DNA from: Marinomonas sp. CT5
Lineage (GTDB): Bacteria > Pseudomonadota > Gammaproteobacteria > Pseudomonadales > Marinomonadaceae
NCBI RefSeq assembly: GCF_018336975.1
Contig: NZ_CP025572.1
Coordinates: forward strand, 1,812,949 to 1,876,948
Direction of reading: 5' to 3'
Length of the DNA: 64,000 nucleotides
Below are positions 50,580-58,371 of this stretch, piece by piece. The notes beneath the pieces are model-generated. The model was not told where the DNA came from and did no database searches. It saw only the letters and a program-made list of their open reading frames with translations. The stretch's first letter is position 1; each line of letters starts with the position of its first letter. The position numbers were made by a program, and so were the translations under genes.

Positions 50580-52079
50580 TTGCAATTTATATTAAACGAT
50601 GAACTCATCGAAGATGATACGCTCCCTAGCGACTTTACGGCTTTACGTTATCTAAGAGAAAAGCGTGGTTTAACAGGGACAAAAGAGGGTTGTGCATCAG
50701 GAGATTGTGGTGCGTGTACGCTTCTTATTGGTGCATTGGAAGACGGTAGATTGAGATATTCGACATTAAACTCTTGTATTACACCAATGCAATCCTTGGC
50801 AGGTAAACATATAGTCTCGGTTGAATATTTATCTAAAGTAGATGATTTGCACCCAGCCCAGCAAGCCATGGTGGAATCTCATGGTTCTCAGTGCGGTTTT
50901 TGCACACCGGGTTTCGTTGTGTCTCTAGCGGGTCTTTATGAGAACAAACAAAGCGATGATCAACCTATAGACCGTGACGCCGTATGTGATGCGATATCGG
51001 GTAATTTGTGTCGTTGTACAGGTTATCGACCGATTATTGATGCGGGCTTGTCGATGATTAAGGTGCAAGAATCAAAAGAGACGCCATTCATTGAATTAAT
51101 GGGCAAGAATGACAAGATCAAAAAACTGCTCGAAAGCCTACAAAGTGAGCCGCACAACAGCAATACCTATTTACAACCCACCGATTTAGAGCAGCTTGCC
51201 CAGGCCTTGGTGGCTCACCCGGAAGCGATGTTAATCGCCGGTGGTACGGATTTGATGCTGGAGAATACACAGCGTTATCGTGACTTTGAGACCTTGATCG
51301 ATGTGTCCTGTGTGTCTGAGTTAAAACATATTCATATCGGTGAGACGGCGTTGAGTATAGGCGCTGCCGTGACTTACAGTGAACTGGAAAGCTTCAGTAA
51401 AACACTGTACCCACATATTTATGCGTTACTCAGCCGTATTGCTTCTCGCCAAATTCGTAACCGCGGAACGATAGGCGGCAACATTGCCAATGCCTCCCCG
51501 ATTGCCGATTTACCGCCATTATTACTGGCGTTTGATGCTGAGATTCAATTACTGAAAAACGACGGTAGTACGCGAGTTGTCAATATCGCCGACTTTTACC
51601 AAGGCTACAAACAAACCCAATTAGCGGAAGATGAAATGATCGCTTCGTTCGATTTGCCTCTTGATAAACTCGCGCAATTCCATCGTTTTTATAAAGTCTC
51701 CAAACGTATGGAAGATGATATTTCCAGCGTGATGTTAGCAGTTCGATTTGAAGAGAAAGACGGTGTATTAACGGACGTACGTTTAGCCTTTGGTGGCATG
51801 GCGGCGACACCGATTCGTGGGATGAAAGCAGAAGCGGCGCTGCAAGGCAAAACGCTTAATGACGAGCAAGCCTTACACCAAGCCATTGCCGCACTGCGCA
51901 GCGAACTCACACCGATGAGCGACATGCGAGCGAGTGCTGAGTATCGTCTCGATATGGCTTGTAACCTAGTGCATAAGGCTTGGTTGGAATTAAATGGCAC
52001 GAATGTGGTGACTTTCTCTGGTCATCCTTTTAATGATGCCTCGCTATCGACAGACATGGAGGCAAGCACTCATGCGTAA
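50580..52079 (+). CDS. xdhA: Xanthine dehydrogenase small subunit (FeS/FAD)
   Basis: A 499-residue subunit carrying both [2Fe-2S] clusters and FAD of xanthine dehydrogenase, which oxidises hypoxanthine and xanthine to urate. The plant-ferredoxin-type cluster Cys are in GCASGDCGACT and the second cluster in CGFCTPGF...CRCTGYRP; the FAD domain has LIAGGTDLML and TIGGNIANASPIAD. I chose TTG 50580: TAAGGAG lies 6 bp upstream and the resulting N-terminus LQFILNDEL aligns with the usual MIQFLLN start, whereas ATG 50541 adds 13 residues and lacks a ribosome site. It overlaps xdhB by 8 bp. Confidence 0.94.
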   Translation: MQFILNDELIEDDTLPSDFTALRYLREKRGLTGTKEGCASGDCGACTLLIGALEDGRLRYSTLNSCITPMQSLAGKHIVSVEYLSKVDDLHPAQQAMVESHGSQCGFCTPGFVVSLAGLYENKQSDDQPIDRDAVCDAISGNLCRCTGYRPIIDAGLSMIKVQESKETPFIELMGKNDKIKKLLESLQSEPHNSNTYLQPTDLEQLAQALVAHPEAMLIAGGTDLMLENTQRYRDFETLIDVSCVSELKHIHIGETALSIGAAVTYSELESFSKTLYPHIYALLSRIASRQIRNRGTIGGNIANASPIADLPPLLLAFDAEIQLLKNDGSTRVVNIADFYQGYKQTQLAEDEMIASFDLPLDKLAQFHRFYKVSKRMEDDISSVMLAVRFEEKDGVLTDVRLAFGGMAATPIRGMKAEAALQGKTLNDEQALHQAIAALRSELTPMSDMRASAEYRLDMACNLVHKAWLELNGTNVVTFSGHPFNDASLSTDMEASTHA

Positions 52080-54411
52080 ACTGCCACACGATTTTAATAT
52101 CACGACGAAAAACGGTCTGCTACCTGTTCATGAGTCGGCGATCAAACACGTAACTGGCCAAGCGGTTTATATTGATGACATGCCCGAATGGCCAAATGAA
52201 TTGTTTGTTGCCACGGGGCTTTCTACCGAAGCGCATGCGGACATTGTGTCTATCAATCTAGACAAGGTGCGCGCCTACCCAGGCGTAGTGGATGTGATCG
52301 TGCAAGCGGACATTCCCGGTGAAGTAGACGTGTCACCCGTATTAAGCGGTGATCTTTTATTGGCAGGCGATTTCGTACACTTTATCGGGCAAGCGGTTTT
52401 TGCCGTGGCGGCCACCAGTTTGCGTGCGGCTAAACAAGCGGTTACTTTGGCGGAAATAGAGTACAAGCCTCGCGAAGCCACCTTGCATCCTCGTCAATCC
52501 TTGGAACGCCAAGAGTTTGTGCTGCCCACTCATACCATTAGCTGTGGTGATGCAGAAACAGCGCTTGCCAAAGCACCAAACACACTGAAATCCGATCTGT
52601 ATATCAAAGGCCAAGAACACTTCTACTTAGAAGGCCAAATCAGTGTCGCTGTGCCAAATGAAGATGGCGGCGTGCAAGTTTACGCATCGTCGCAGCATCC
52701 TGCCGAAGTGCAAAAGCTGGTGGCGCGGGTACTTGGTTTGCCAGTGGCGCAAGTGCTGGTTGAAGTGCGCCGTATGGGCGGTGGCTTTGGTGGTAAAGAA
52801 TCCCAAGCGGCGGTGCTCAGCTGCATGGCTGCGGTGCTAGCGGTGCGAAATGGCTGCCCAGTAAAATACCGTATGCCGCGCCAAGATGACATGGTGCAAA
52901 CGGGCAAACGCCATGATTTTTGGAACCGCTACCAAGTGGGCTTTTCCAATGAAGGGGAGATACTCGCAGCGGAATACGACATGGTGGGCAAATGTGGCTG
53001 TACGGCTGATTTGTCGGACGGTGTTGTGGATCGCGCTATGTTCCATGCGGACAACGCTTACTTCCTGCCAAATGCTCGAATCAGCGGTTATCGAGGTAAA
53101 ACCCATACGGTTTCCAATACAGCCTTCCGTGGCTTTGGTGGCCCTAAAGGCGTGATCTTAGCGGAAAATGTCATTGAGGAAATCGCCTGCGCCGTTGGTA
53201 AAGACGCCTTAGATATTCGTAAGCTGAACTGCTATCAAGGAGAGAAAAACACCACGCCCTACGGACAAAAAATCGAAGACGATGTTCTGCTTAGTCTGAT
53301 CGAAGAACTAGAACAAAGCTCCGACTATCGTGCTCGTCGAGACGCAATAAAAGCTTTCAACAAGCAAAATCCTTTTGTGAAAAAAGGCTTGGCGCTGACG
53401 CCAGTGAAATTTGGTATTTCCTTCACTTCCAAACACCTGAATCAAGGTGGTGCCTTGTTGCATATCTACACGGATGGCAGTGTGCATGTAAGTCATGGTG
53501 GAACGGAAATGGGGCAGGGGCTTTATACCAAGGTAGCGCAAATTGTCGCCAAAGCCTTTGGCATCGATTATCAGCGGGTCAATGTTGGATCAACCCGTAC
53601 CGATAAAGTGCCTAATGCTTCACCAACTGCGGCATCAGCAGGAACCGATTTGAACGGTATGGCGGCTTTGGATGCGGCCATGACGATCAAAACCCGCTTG
53701 CAAGAATTTGCCATGGAACATTTCGGCATTGTTGCAGAGGAATTTGCGATTGAGAAGGATCAAGTGATTTTAGGCAGTGAAACTATGAGCTTCCCTGAAT
53801 TCATTAAATTGGCCTACATGAATCGCGTGTCTTTATCTTCGACTGGTTTCTATAAAACGCCCAAAATCGGTTATGACCGCAAAGCCGCAAAAGGTCGTCC
53901 ATTCTTGTATTACGCCAATGGTGCGGCGGTTTCTGAAGTGATCGTCGATACTTTCACTGGGGAATACAAAGTTACCCAAGTGGATATTTTGCACGATGTG
54001 GGGGATTCGATTAATGCGGATTTGGACATAGGTCAGATCGAAGGCGCGTTTGTACAGGGCATGGGCTGGCTCACCTCGGAAGAACTGAGCTGGGATGAAA
54101 AAGGCCGCATCACCACCAACAGCCCAGCCAATTATAAAATCCCAACATCAGCGGATATTCCTGAAAAGTTCACGGTTAACTTGTTTGATCGCCCTAACAG
54201 TGAAGAATCGGTATATCGTTCAAAAGCCGTGGGCGAACCACCATTGATGTTAGGCATCTCTGTTTGGTGTGCGCTAAAAGACGCCTGTGCTTCTTTAGCG
54301 GATTACACCTTCTCGCCACCATTGGCGGTGCCTGCCACACCAGAAGCCGTGTTTTATGCCATGAAAGCCGCAAAAAACCACATGGCGCAAGCTAAGGACG
54401 CAAGCCTATGA
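52072..54411 (+). CDS. xdhB: Xanthine dehydrogenase large subunit (molybdopterin)
   Basis: A 779-residue subunit binding the molybdenum cofactor and the purine. Visible motifs are the N-terminal HVTGQAVYIDDMP, the Mo-pterin loop MGGGFGGKE, the substrate-pocket region TAFRGFGGPKG, GTEMGQGLYTK, and the catalytic Glu in AVGEPPLMLG near the C-terminus. Length is normal for XdhB. Start ATG 52072 has GGAGG upstream and overlaps the xdhA stop. xdhC follows with a 4-bp overlap. Confidence 0.95.
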   Translation: MRKLPHDFNITTKNGLLPVHESAIKHVTGQAVYIDDMPEWPNELFVATGLSTEAHADIVSINLDKVRAYPGVVDVIVQADIPGEVDVSPVLSGDLLLAGDFVHFIGQAVFAVAATSLRAAKQAVTLAEIEYKPREATLHPRQSLERQEFVLPTHTISCGDAETALAKAPNTLKSDLYIKGQEHFYLEGQISVAVPNEDGGVQVYASSQHPAEVQKLVARVLGLPVAQVLVEVRRMGGGFGGKESQAAVLSCMAAVLAVRNGCPVKYRMPRQDDMVQTGKRHDFWNRYQVGFSNEGEILAAEYDMVGKCGCTADLSDGVVDRAMFHADNAYFLPNARISGYRGKTHTVSNTAFRGFGGPKGVILAENVIEEIACAVGKDALDIRKLNCYQGEKNTTPYGQKIEDDVLLSLIEELEQSSDYRARRDAIKAFNKQNPFVKKGLALTPVKFGISFTSKHLNQGGALLHIYTDGSVHVSHGGTEMGQGLYTKVAQIVAKAFGIDYQRVNVGSTRTDKVPNASPTAASAGTDLNGMAALDAAMTIKTRLQEFAMEHFGIVAEEFAIEKDQVILGSETMSFPEFIKLAYMNRVSLSSTGFYKTPKIGYDRKAAKGRPFLYYANGAAVSEVIVDTFTGEYKVTQVDILHDVGDSINADLDIGQIEGAFVQGMGWLTSEELSWDEKGRITTNSPANYKIPTSADIPEKFTVNLFDRPNSEESVYRSKAVGEPPLMLGISVWCALKDACASLADYTFSPPLAVPATPEAVFYAMKAAKNHMAQAKDASL

Positions 54412-55262
54412 TGTCTTCCATGAGTTGGGTTCATGCCTTGCAGGAAGTGGAAAAAGCAGGGCAAGCTTGGGTAATCGCCACTGTGATTGGCACCCAAGGT
54501 TCTGCTCCACGGGAATCATCCAGCAAGATGATTATTACCGCGGAGCACAGCTTCGATACCATCGGCGGTGGACAGCTGGAATACGCTGTCTGCCAAAAAG
54601 CCCGTGCTATGCTGCAAGACACGTCTTCGCCTTCTCATGTTTTGGAAAACTTTCCGCTCGCCGCCAAGACCAATCAATGTTGCGGCGGCGCGGTCAGCGT
54701 GTTGCTAGAGTATTTTCCAGAGCCCGCCACTAAGATCACCATTTTTGGGATGGGTCATGTGGCGACCACCTTGGTCAATGTGTTGAGCAACATGCAGGCG
54801 AAAATCTCTTGGGTCGACAGCCGCGAAAACCTTGCTCAAGATCACAGCATCAAAGGTTTGCCGAGCAATGTCACGCCTTTCTTGTATGAGTCCATGTTGG
54901 AACACATCGACCACATGAGTCACAACGAAATCGCGTTGGTGATGACCCATGACCACGCCTTGGATTATCAATTGGTGGAAGCCTTATTAGACCGAAAAGA
55001 CTGCCGCTTCATCGGCCTAATCGGCTCGAAAACCAAAGCATTACGCTTCAAAAAACGTCTTGTCAGTGCCTCCTTCAGCCAAGCGGAAATTGACTCAGTG
55101 CATTGCCCCGTTGGGCTGGATGAAATCGCCGGCAAGAAACCTTTCGAAATCGCCATCTCCATCGCAGGGCAAATCATCCAAGTGACCCAAACACAAGCGC
55201 CCAACAAAAAGGGCAGTGGACTGACTTGGAAAGAAATCAGCAACGCTTTAAGTGAAAGTTGA
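54408..55262 (+). CDS. xdhC: Molybdenum-cofactor chaperone XdhC
   Basis: A 284-residue protein that binds Moco, directs its sulphuration and inserts it into XdhB. N-terminal XdhC/CoxI domain: GTQGSAPRESSSKMII and NQCCGGAVSVLLEYF (conserved Cys pair). The C-terminal Rossmann domain has FGMGHVATTLVNVL and VMTHDHALDYQL. It overlaps xdhB (ATGA), so it is coupled. Its last 278 bp are duplicated at 57263-57531. The intact copy ends NALSES, the truncated copy NALSDVKEGSVV, so the present C-terminus may be a recombination product. Confidence 0.95.
   Translation: MMSSMSWVHALQEVEKAGQAWVIATVIGTQGSAPRESSSKMIITAEHSFDTIGGGQLEYAVCQKARAMLQDTSSPSHVLENFPLAAKTNQCCGGAVSVLLEYFPEPATKITIFGMGHVATTLVNVLSNMQAKISWVDSRENLAQDHSIKGLPSNVTPFLYESMLEHIDHMSHNEIALVMTHDHALDYQLVEALLDRKDCRFIGLIGSKTKALRFKKRLVSASFSQAEIDSVHCPVGLDEIAGKKPFEIAISIAGQIIQVTQTQAPNKKGSGLTWKEISNALSES
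54978..55255 (+). repeat. xdhC 3'-end direct repeat, copy 1
   Basis: From GAAGCCTTATTAG to CTTTAAGTGA this segment recurs in the same orientation at 57263-57531. The two are nearly identical apart from a few third-position changes and one 9-bp deletion in copy 2 (residues LIG of FIGLIGSK). Confidence 0.93.
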
Positions 55263-55287
55263 GCTTTTAGTTACACACTCTATTACG

Positions 55288-55332
55288 TTATTAAAAAGGG
55301 AAGCTTTTTTAAGTAAATTCCCTTTTTAATAA
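55288..55332. terminator. Bidirectional terminator between xdhC and the lipoprotein gene
   Basis: TTATTAAAAAGGGAA and TTCCCTTTTTAATAA form perfect 15-bp arms with A- and T-rich flanks, between two convergent genes. Confidence 0.9.
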
Positions 55333-55347
55333 TTCGTCTGCTTATGT

Positions 55348-57045
55348 TTATTCGATGCATTTTATGGTTAAGGTGGCTTCGCCTCCTAATATGCCCTTGA
55401 GATTAATTTTTTGATCACCTGTCTTTGTAAAAATCCTATCTAATAAGATAGTTTTGCCATCAAGAGAGAAGCTTAAATCTTCATTGTCTACATTGATGTT
55501 GGTGATTTGTTCTGCTTTATTATTTATATCAATGAGTGTGATTTGGTAGCTATTAGAGGGTAGGTTAATAGAATCACATTTGGCGACAAAATCTTTTTCA
55601 TTTTCAATCTTTTTGTTAGATAAAATGGGTATACTTTTAACCTTTATTTTGTTGTTGATACTGTAGTTCACTATGAGTGAATTTGAGTTTGAAATTGCTC
55701 CAAAATTGTCCTTATCTGCGTTAGGTTCAAGTTTATAGCAGGTTGAACCTTTTGAATCGCTGAGATCGGAGTGTTTAGCAATTAATTTATCATCCGTTGC
55801 TGTTAATTTAGCGCCTTCAATTTTTACATTGTTTGGATAGCTGATGCATAAATCACTAGATGATTTATCTATATCAATAAAATGAATGCCATTATGGCTT
55901 GTTTTGGAAGTGAGCTTGATAGATTCCTTAGCGTCGAGCAAACTTTGTTGAGCCCCGTTAATACCTTTCAATATAGAGTCTATATTTTCTTTATTAATTG
56001 AATAAGGATTTCTTAATAATTTTTCTACTTCTTCAGCTGATGGGTACAAAGCTTTTCTTGCTAACCACTGAGAGGCGTCTCCACCCTTTACTATATTAAG
56101 TCTGAGCCATGTTTTTTCTTGGTAGAGTTTATCTCCCGAGCTAAGGGTTAGTCCTTTTTTTGTGACCTTTAGTCCTCCATCTTTAAATTCTTCTGTACTT
56201 TTACTATCTGGTGTATCAGTAAAAGCTCGGTTAAAGAAGGTAAATGGCAGCATCAGAAAGTCAGGAAAGAATCCCTCCCATTTATCTCCGTTTTTACTAA
56301 AATACCCGTAGCAGGTGGCAACACTGCAACCTTCTTGTTTGACAATAACAATTTCTCCATCTTTTAAGGGTAGGATATTAGATTTGTTATTTGGAATGTA
56401 TTTGGCGTTCCCAGCAACAAAATCTATATCCATCTCCATTACTAAATCGTTTTCATTTGCGAGTAGCAAAGTATTAGCTATTTCTTTAGCGAGCTTAATT
56501 TCCCCTAAGGTTACTGGGTTAGATAAAGAAAAACTTTCTGCAGCTGAACCTATAAATTCCAGCATGGCTGAGCTTTCCTTACTTTCGTCCAAGTCGTATT
56601 CATACACCTTAATATTCATGGTTAATAAGTCGCTTTCCATTTTTTTGGGGCCATACAGTACTTTATTTAAAAGAGGGGCTTTAATGCCATCTGATAAGTT
56701 TTCATATGGGCCGAGTATTTTGGTGGTGGTATCAGATTCTTTGTTACCTATTACTGCTTCTGTGAACTCCACCACAAAAATGATTTCGTTGACCCCCCAC
56801 CAGTCGGCTAAATATTTCAAGTAAGCGTCGGTGAGGTAAATGGCATATATATCATTTCCATTGGTTGAGCCGTCTAGTTCAGTTTTATAAATGGTGTTTT
56901 TATCTGTAGCGAGTTCTTTACTTGTAGAAAGAGGTTGTATAAGTGAGCCGTCTTGCCCAACAGAGCGTACGCTGATAGACCCCGTCGGGTTGATTGAGCA
57001 GGCGGTGAGTAAAAAGTTGACTAGCAACAAAATGAAAATTTTCAT
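55348..57045 (-). CDS. AT-rich predicted lipoprotein of unknown function
   Basis: A 565-residue protein I do not recognise. The N-terminus is a lipoprotein signal: MKIFILLLVNFLL then the lipobox LTAC with Cys16 as the lipidated residue; Ser follows it, which would favour outer-membrane sorting. The rest is polar and soluble, rich in Asn, Lys, Ser and Asp, with six further Cys in pairs (GCSVATC, LCIS...STC, KCDS...KCIE), possible disulphides, and a beta-rich C-terminal 100 residues of Ig-like look. Base composition is clearly more AT-rich than the xdh genes next to it. It is bracketed by duplicated xdhC ends, so it is a recent insert. A surface role (adhesion, defence or interaction) is speculation. 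Confidence 0.8.
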   Translation of the reverse strand: MKIFILLLVNFLLTACSINPTGSISVRSVGQDGSLIQPLSTSKELATDKNTIYKTELDGSTNGNDIYAIYLTDAYLKYLADWWGVNEIIFVVEFTEAVIGNKESDTTTKILGPYENLSDGIKAPLLNKVLYGPKKMESDLLTMNIKVYEYDLDESKESSAMLEFIGSAAESFSLSNPVTLGEIKLAKEIANTLLLANENDLVMEMDIDFVAGNAKYIPNNKSNILPLKDGEIVIVKQEGCSVATCYGYFSKNGDKWEGFFPDFLMLPFTFFNRAFTDTPDSKSTEEFKDGGLKVTKKGLTLSSGDKLYQEKTWLRLNIVKGGDASQWLARKALYPSAEEVEKLLRNPYSINKENIDSILKGINGAQQSLLDAKESIKLTSKTSHNGIHFIDIDKSSSDLCISYPNNVKIEGAKLTATDDKLIAKHSDLSDSKGSTCYKLEPNADKDNFGAISNSNSLIVNYSINNKIKVKSIPILSNKKIENEKDFVAKCDSINLPSNSYQITLIDINNKAEQITNINVDNEDLSFSLDGKTILLDRIFTKTGDQKINLKGILGGEATLTIKCIE

Positions 57046-57262
57046 CGTTATTTCCTTGTCTGAATTTTGAGTTTTTTTAAAGTTAGTACTTGTTGGTTAA
57101 TAAATAAACAAAAAAATTAAATGATTAGATGTTCAACTGGTTATTTAAAAGCTTTAAGCTATTTGTTGTAAGTAAGTCCAAATTTAATTAATAGTAGAGA
57201 GTAAAGCGCGACGACCTTAATTAAATGATAGTTTTGATATATGCGTTTTTGTGTGTCGTATA

Positions 57263-57531
57263 GAAGTCTTATTAGACCGAAAAGACTGCCGCTTCATCGG
57301 CTCGAAAACCAAAGCACTACGTTTCAAAAAACGTCTTGTCAGTGCCTCCTTCAGCCAAGCGGAAATCGACTCAGTGCATTGCCCCGTTGGGCTGGATGAA
57401 ATCATCGGCAAGAAACCTTTCGAAATCGCCATCTCCATCGCAGGGCAAATTATCCAAGTGACCCAAACACAAGCGCCCAACAAAAAGGGCAGTGGACTGA
57501 CTTGGAAAGAAATCAACAATGCTTTAAGTGA
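57263..57531 (+). repeat. xdhC 3'-end direct repeat, copy 2
   Basis: Partner of 54978-55255. The two copies flank the lipoprotein gene in direct orientation, about 2 kb apart. Confidence 0.93.
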
Positions 57532-57556
57532 CGTGAAAGAAGGCTCCGTGGTTTAG
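57263..57556 (+). pseudogene. 3' fragment of a second xdhC
   Basis: Ninety-seven codons repeat the end of xdhC (LLDRKDCRFIGSKTKAL onward) and finish with a different tail, DVKEGSVV. There is no start region, no ribosome site and no N-terminal domain, and a 9-bp deletion is present. A short open frame covers it but it is a relic. Confidence 0.92.
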
Positions 57557-57898
57557 AAAAAATTCCCTAATATTGATCCAATTTTCTAATATCGCCGTAT
57601 GAAACTGAGTAGCTTGCGCCATACACGGACAATAGCTGGTCGATAAAAGGTATGTGAACACAGTTTATTACTTCGACCTTTCACTTCTAAACGGAATTTC
57701 CTTACTGATCAAGACGAGAGCAAGTTCAAGACGGTCATAGACTGTGACCCCAAGCGGATTCCGATGCTGGCCTTGTTTAGCCAATCTCAATCTGGTTTAC
57801 GGTATTTGACTGTGAATTACAGTGTGGTCAGCTTTTAAATAGACGGGTTTTATCGACAAAATCCGCTCATTCTCACCTAAATGCAATAAGGATTGAAT
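57557..57898. other. Gene-free stretch
   Basis: No credible gene or RNA seen. AAGGA at 57887-57892 is the ribosome site of the tautomerase gene. The stretch may contain further degraded insert DNA, but nothing could be identified. Confidence 0.5.
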
Positions 57899-58288
57899 AT
57901 GCCCCTAGTACGTATAGATGTCACTGAAGGCCGTAATGAAGAAGATCTTCGTGTGTTAATGGATACCGTGCAGGAATGTGTCGTTAGCGCGTTCGAAGTG
58001 CCTGAAAGAGACAGATATCAAATTGTCACTGAACACAAACCTGGTCGCATGGTTCTACTAGACACGGGGTTGGGTTTTGAACGAACAGACGATGCCATTG
58101 CGATTCAAGTGTTCACAAGCCCTCGTGCCACGGTCATGAAAAAGACGTTCTGTGAGTTAATGGCGGAAAAACTACATGCCAACTGCGGATTAGACCCAAA
58201 AGATTTATTGATCTCTATTATGACCAATACAGATGTTGACTGGAGTTTTGCACACGGCGAGATTCAGTATCTCAATGGCAAGTTGTAA
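57899..58288 (+). CDS. Tautomerase-superfamily protein
   Basis: A 129-residue protein of the tautomerase superfamily. After removal of Met1 the N-terminal Pro (MPLVRIDVTEG) is the catalytic base typical of the family. The 4-oxalocrotonate-tautomerase-like beta-alpha-beta unit appears twice in the length, as in the larger, fused-type tautomerases. Start ATG 57899 has AAGGA at 7 bp; a TTG two codons earlier would bury the Pro. It may work on an enol or keto acid from the pathway of the neighbouring transporter and aldolase genes, by inference. Confidence 0.87.
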   Translation: MPLVRIDVTEGRNEEDLRVLMDTVQECVVSAFEVPERDRYQIVTEHKPGRMVLLDTGLGFERTDDAIAIQVFTSPRATVMKKTFCELMAEKLHANCGLDPKDLLISIMTNTDVDWSFAHGEIQYLNGKL

Positions 58289-58307
58289 AGTCATTGTCCG
58301 CTCCATG

Positions 58308-58341
58308 AAAAAAGCCCTTTCAATCAGAAAGGGCTTTTTTT
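58308..58341. terminator. Terminator after the tautomerase gene
   Basis: AAAAAAGCCCTTTC and GAAAGGGCTTTTTT are perfect arms around AATCA. It can serve both the tautomerase gene and the convergent TRAP permease gene. Confidence 0.92.
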
Positions 58342-58371
58342 GTCGGTCTGTCCTGTCCTGAAATAGGCCAG

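Noticed and set aside
56315..56824. 169-codon plus-strand frame inside the lipoprotein gene
   Set aside because: Antisense of a convincing lipoprotein gene with signal peptide; the frame is Ser- and Leu-rich as expected by chance.
57251..57556. 101-codon plus-strand frame
   Set aside because: It is the 3' fragment of xdhC, lacking start signals and N-terminal domain, so it is called a pseudogene.
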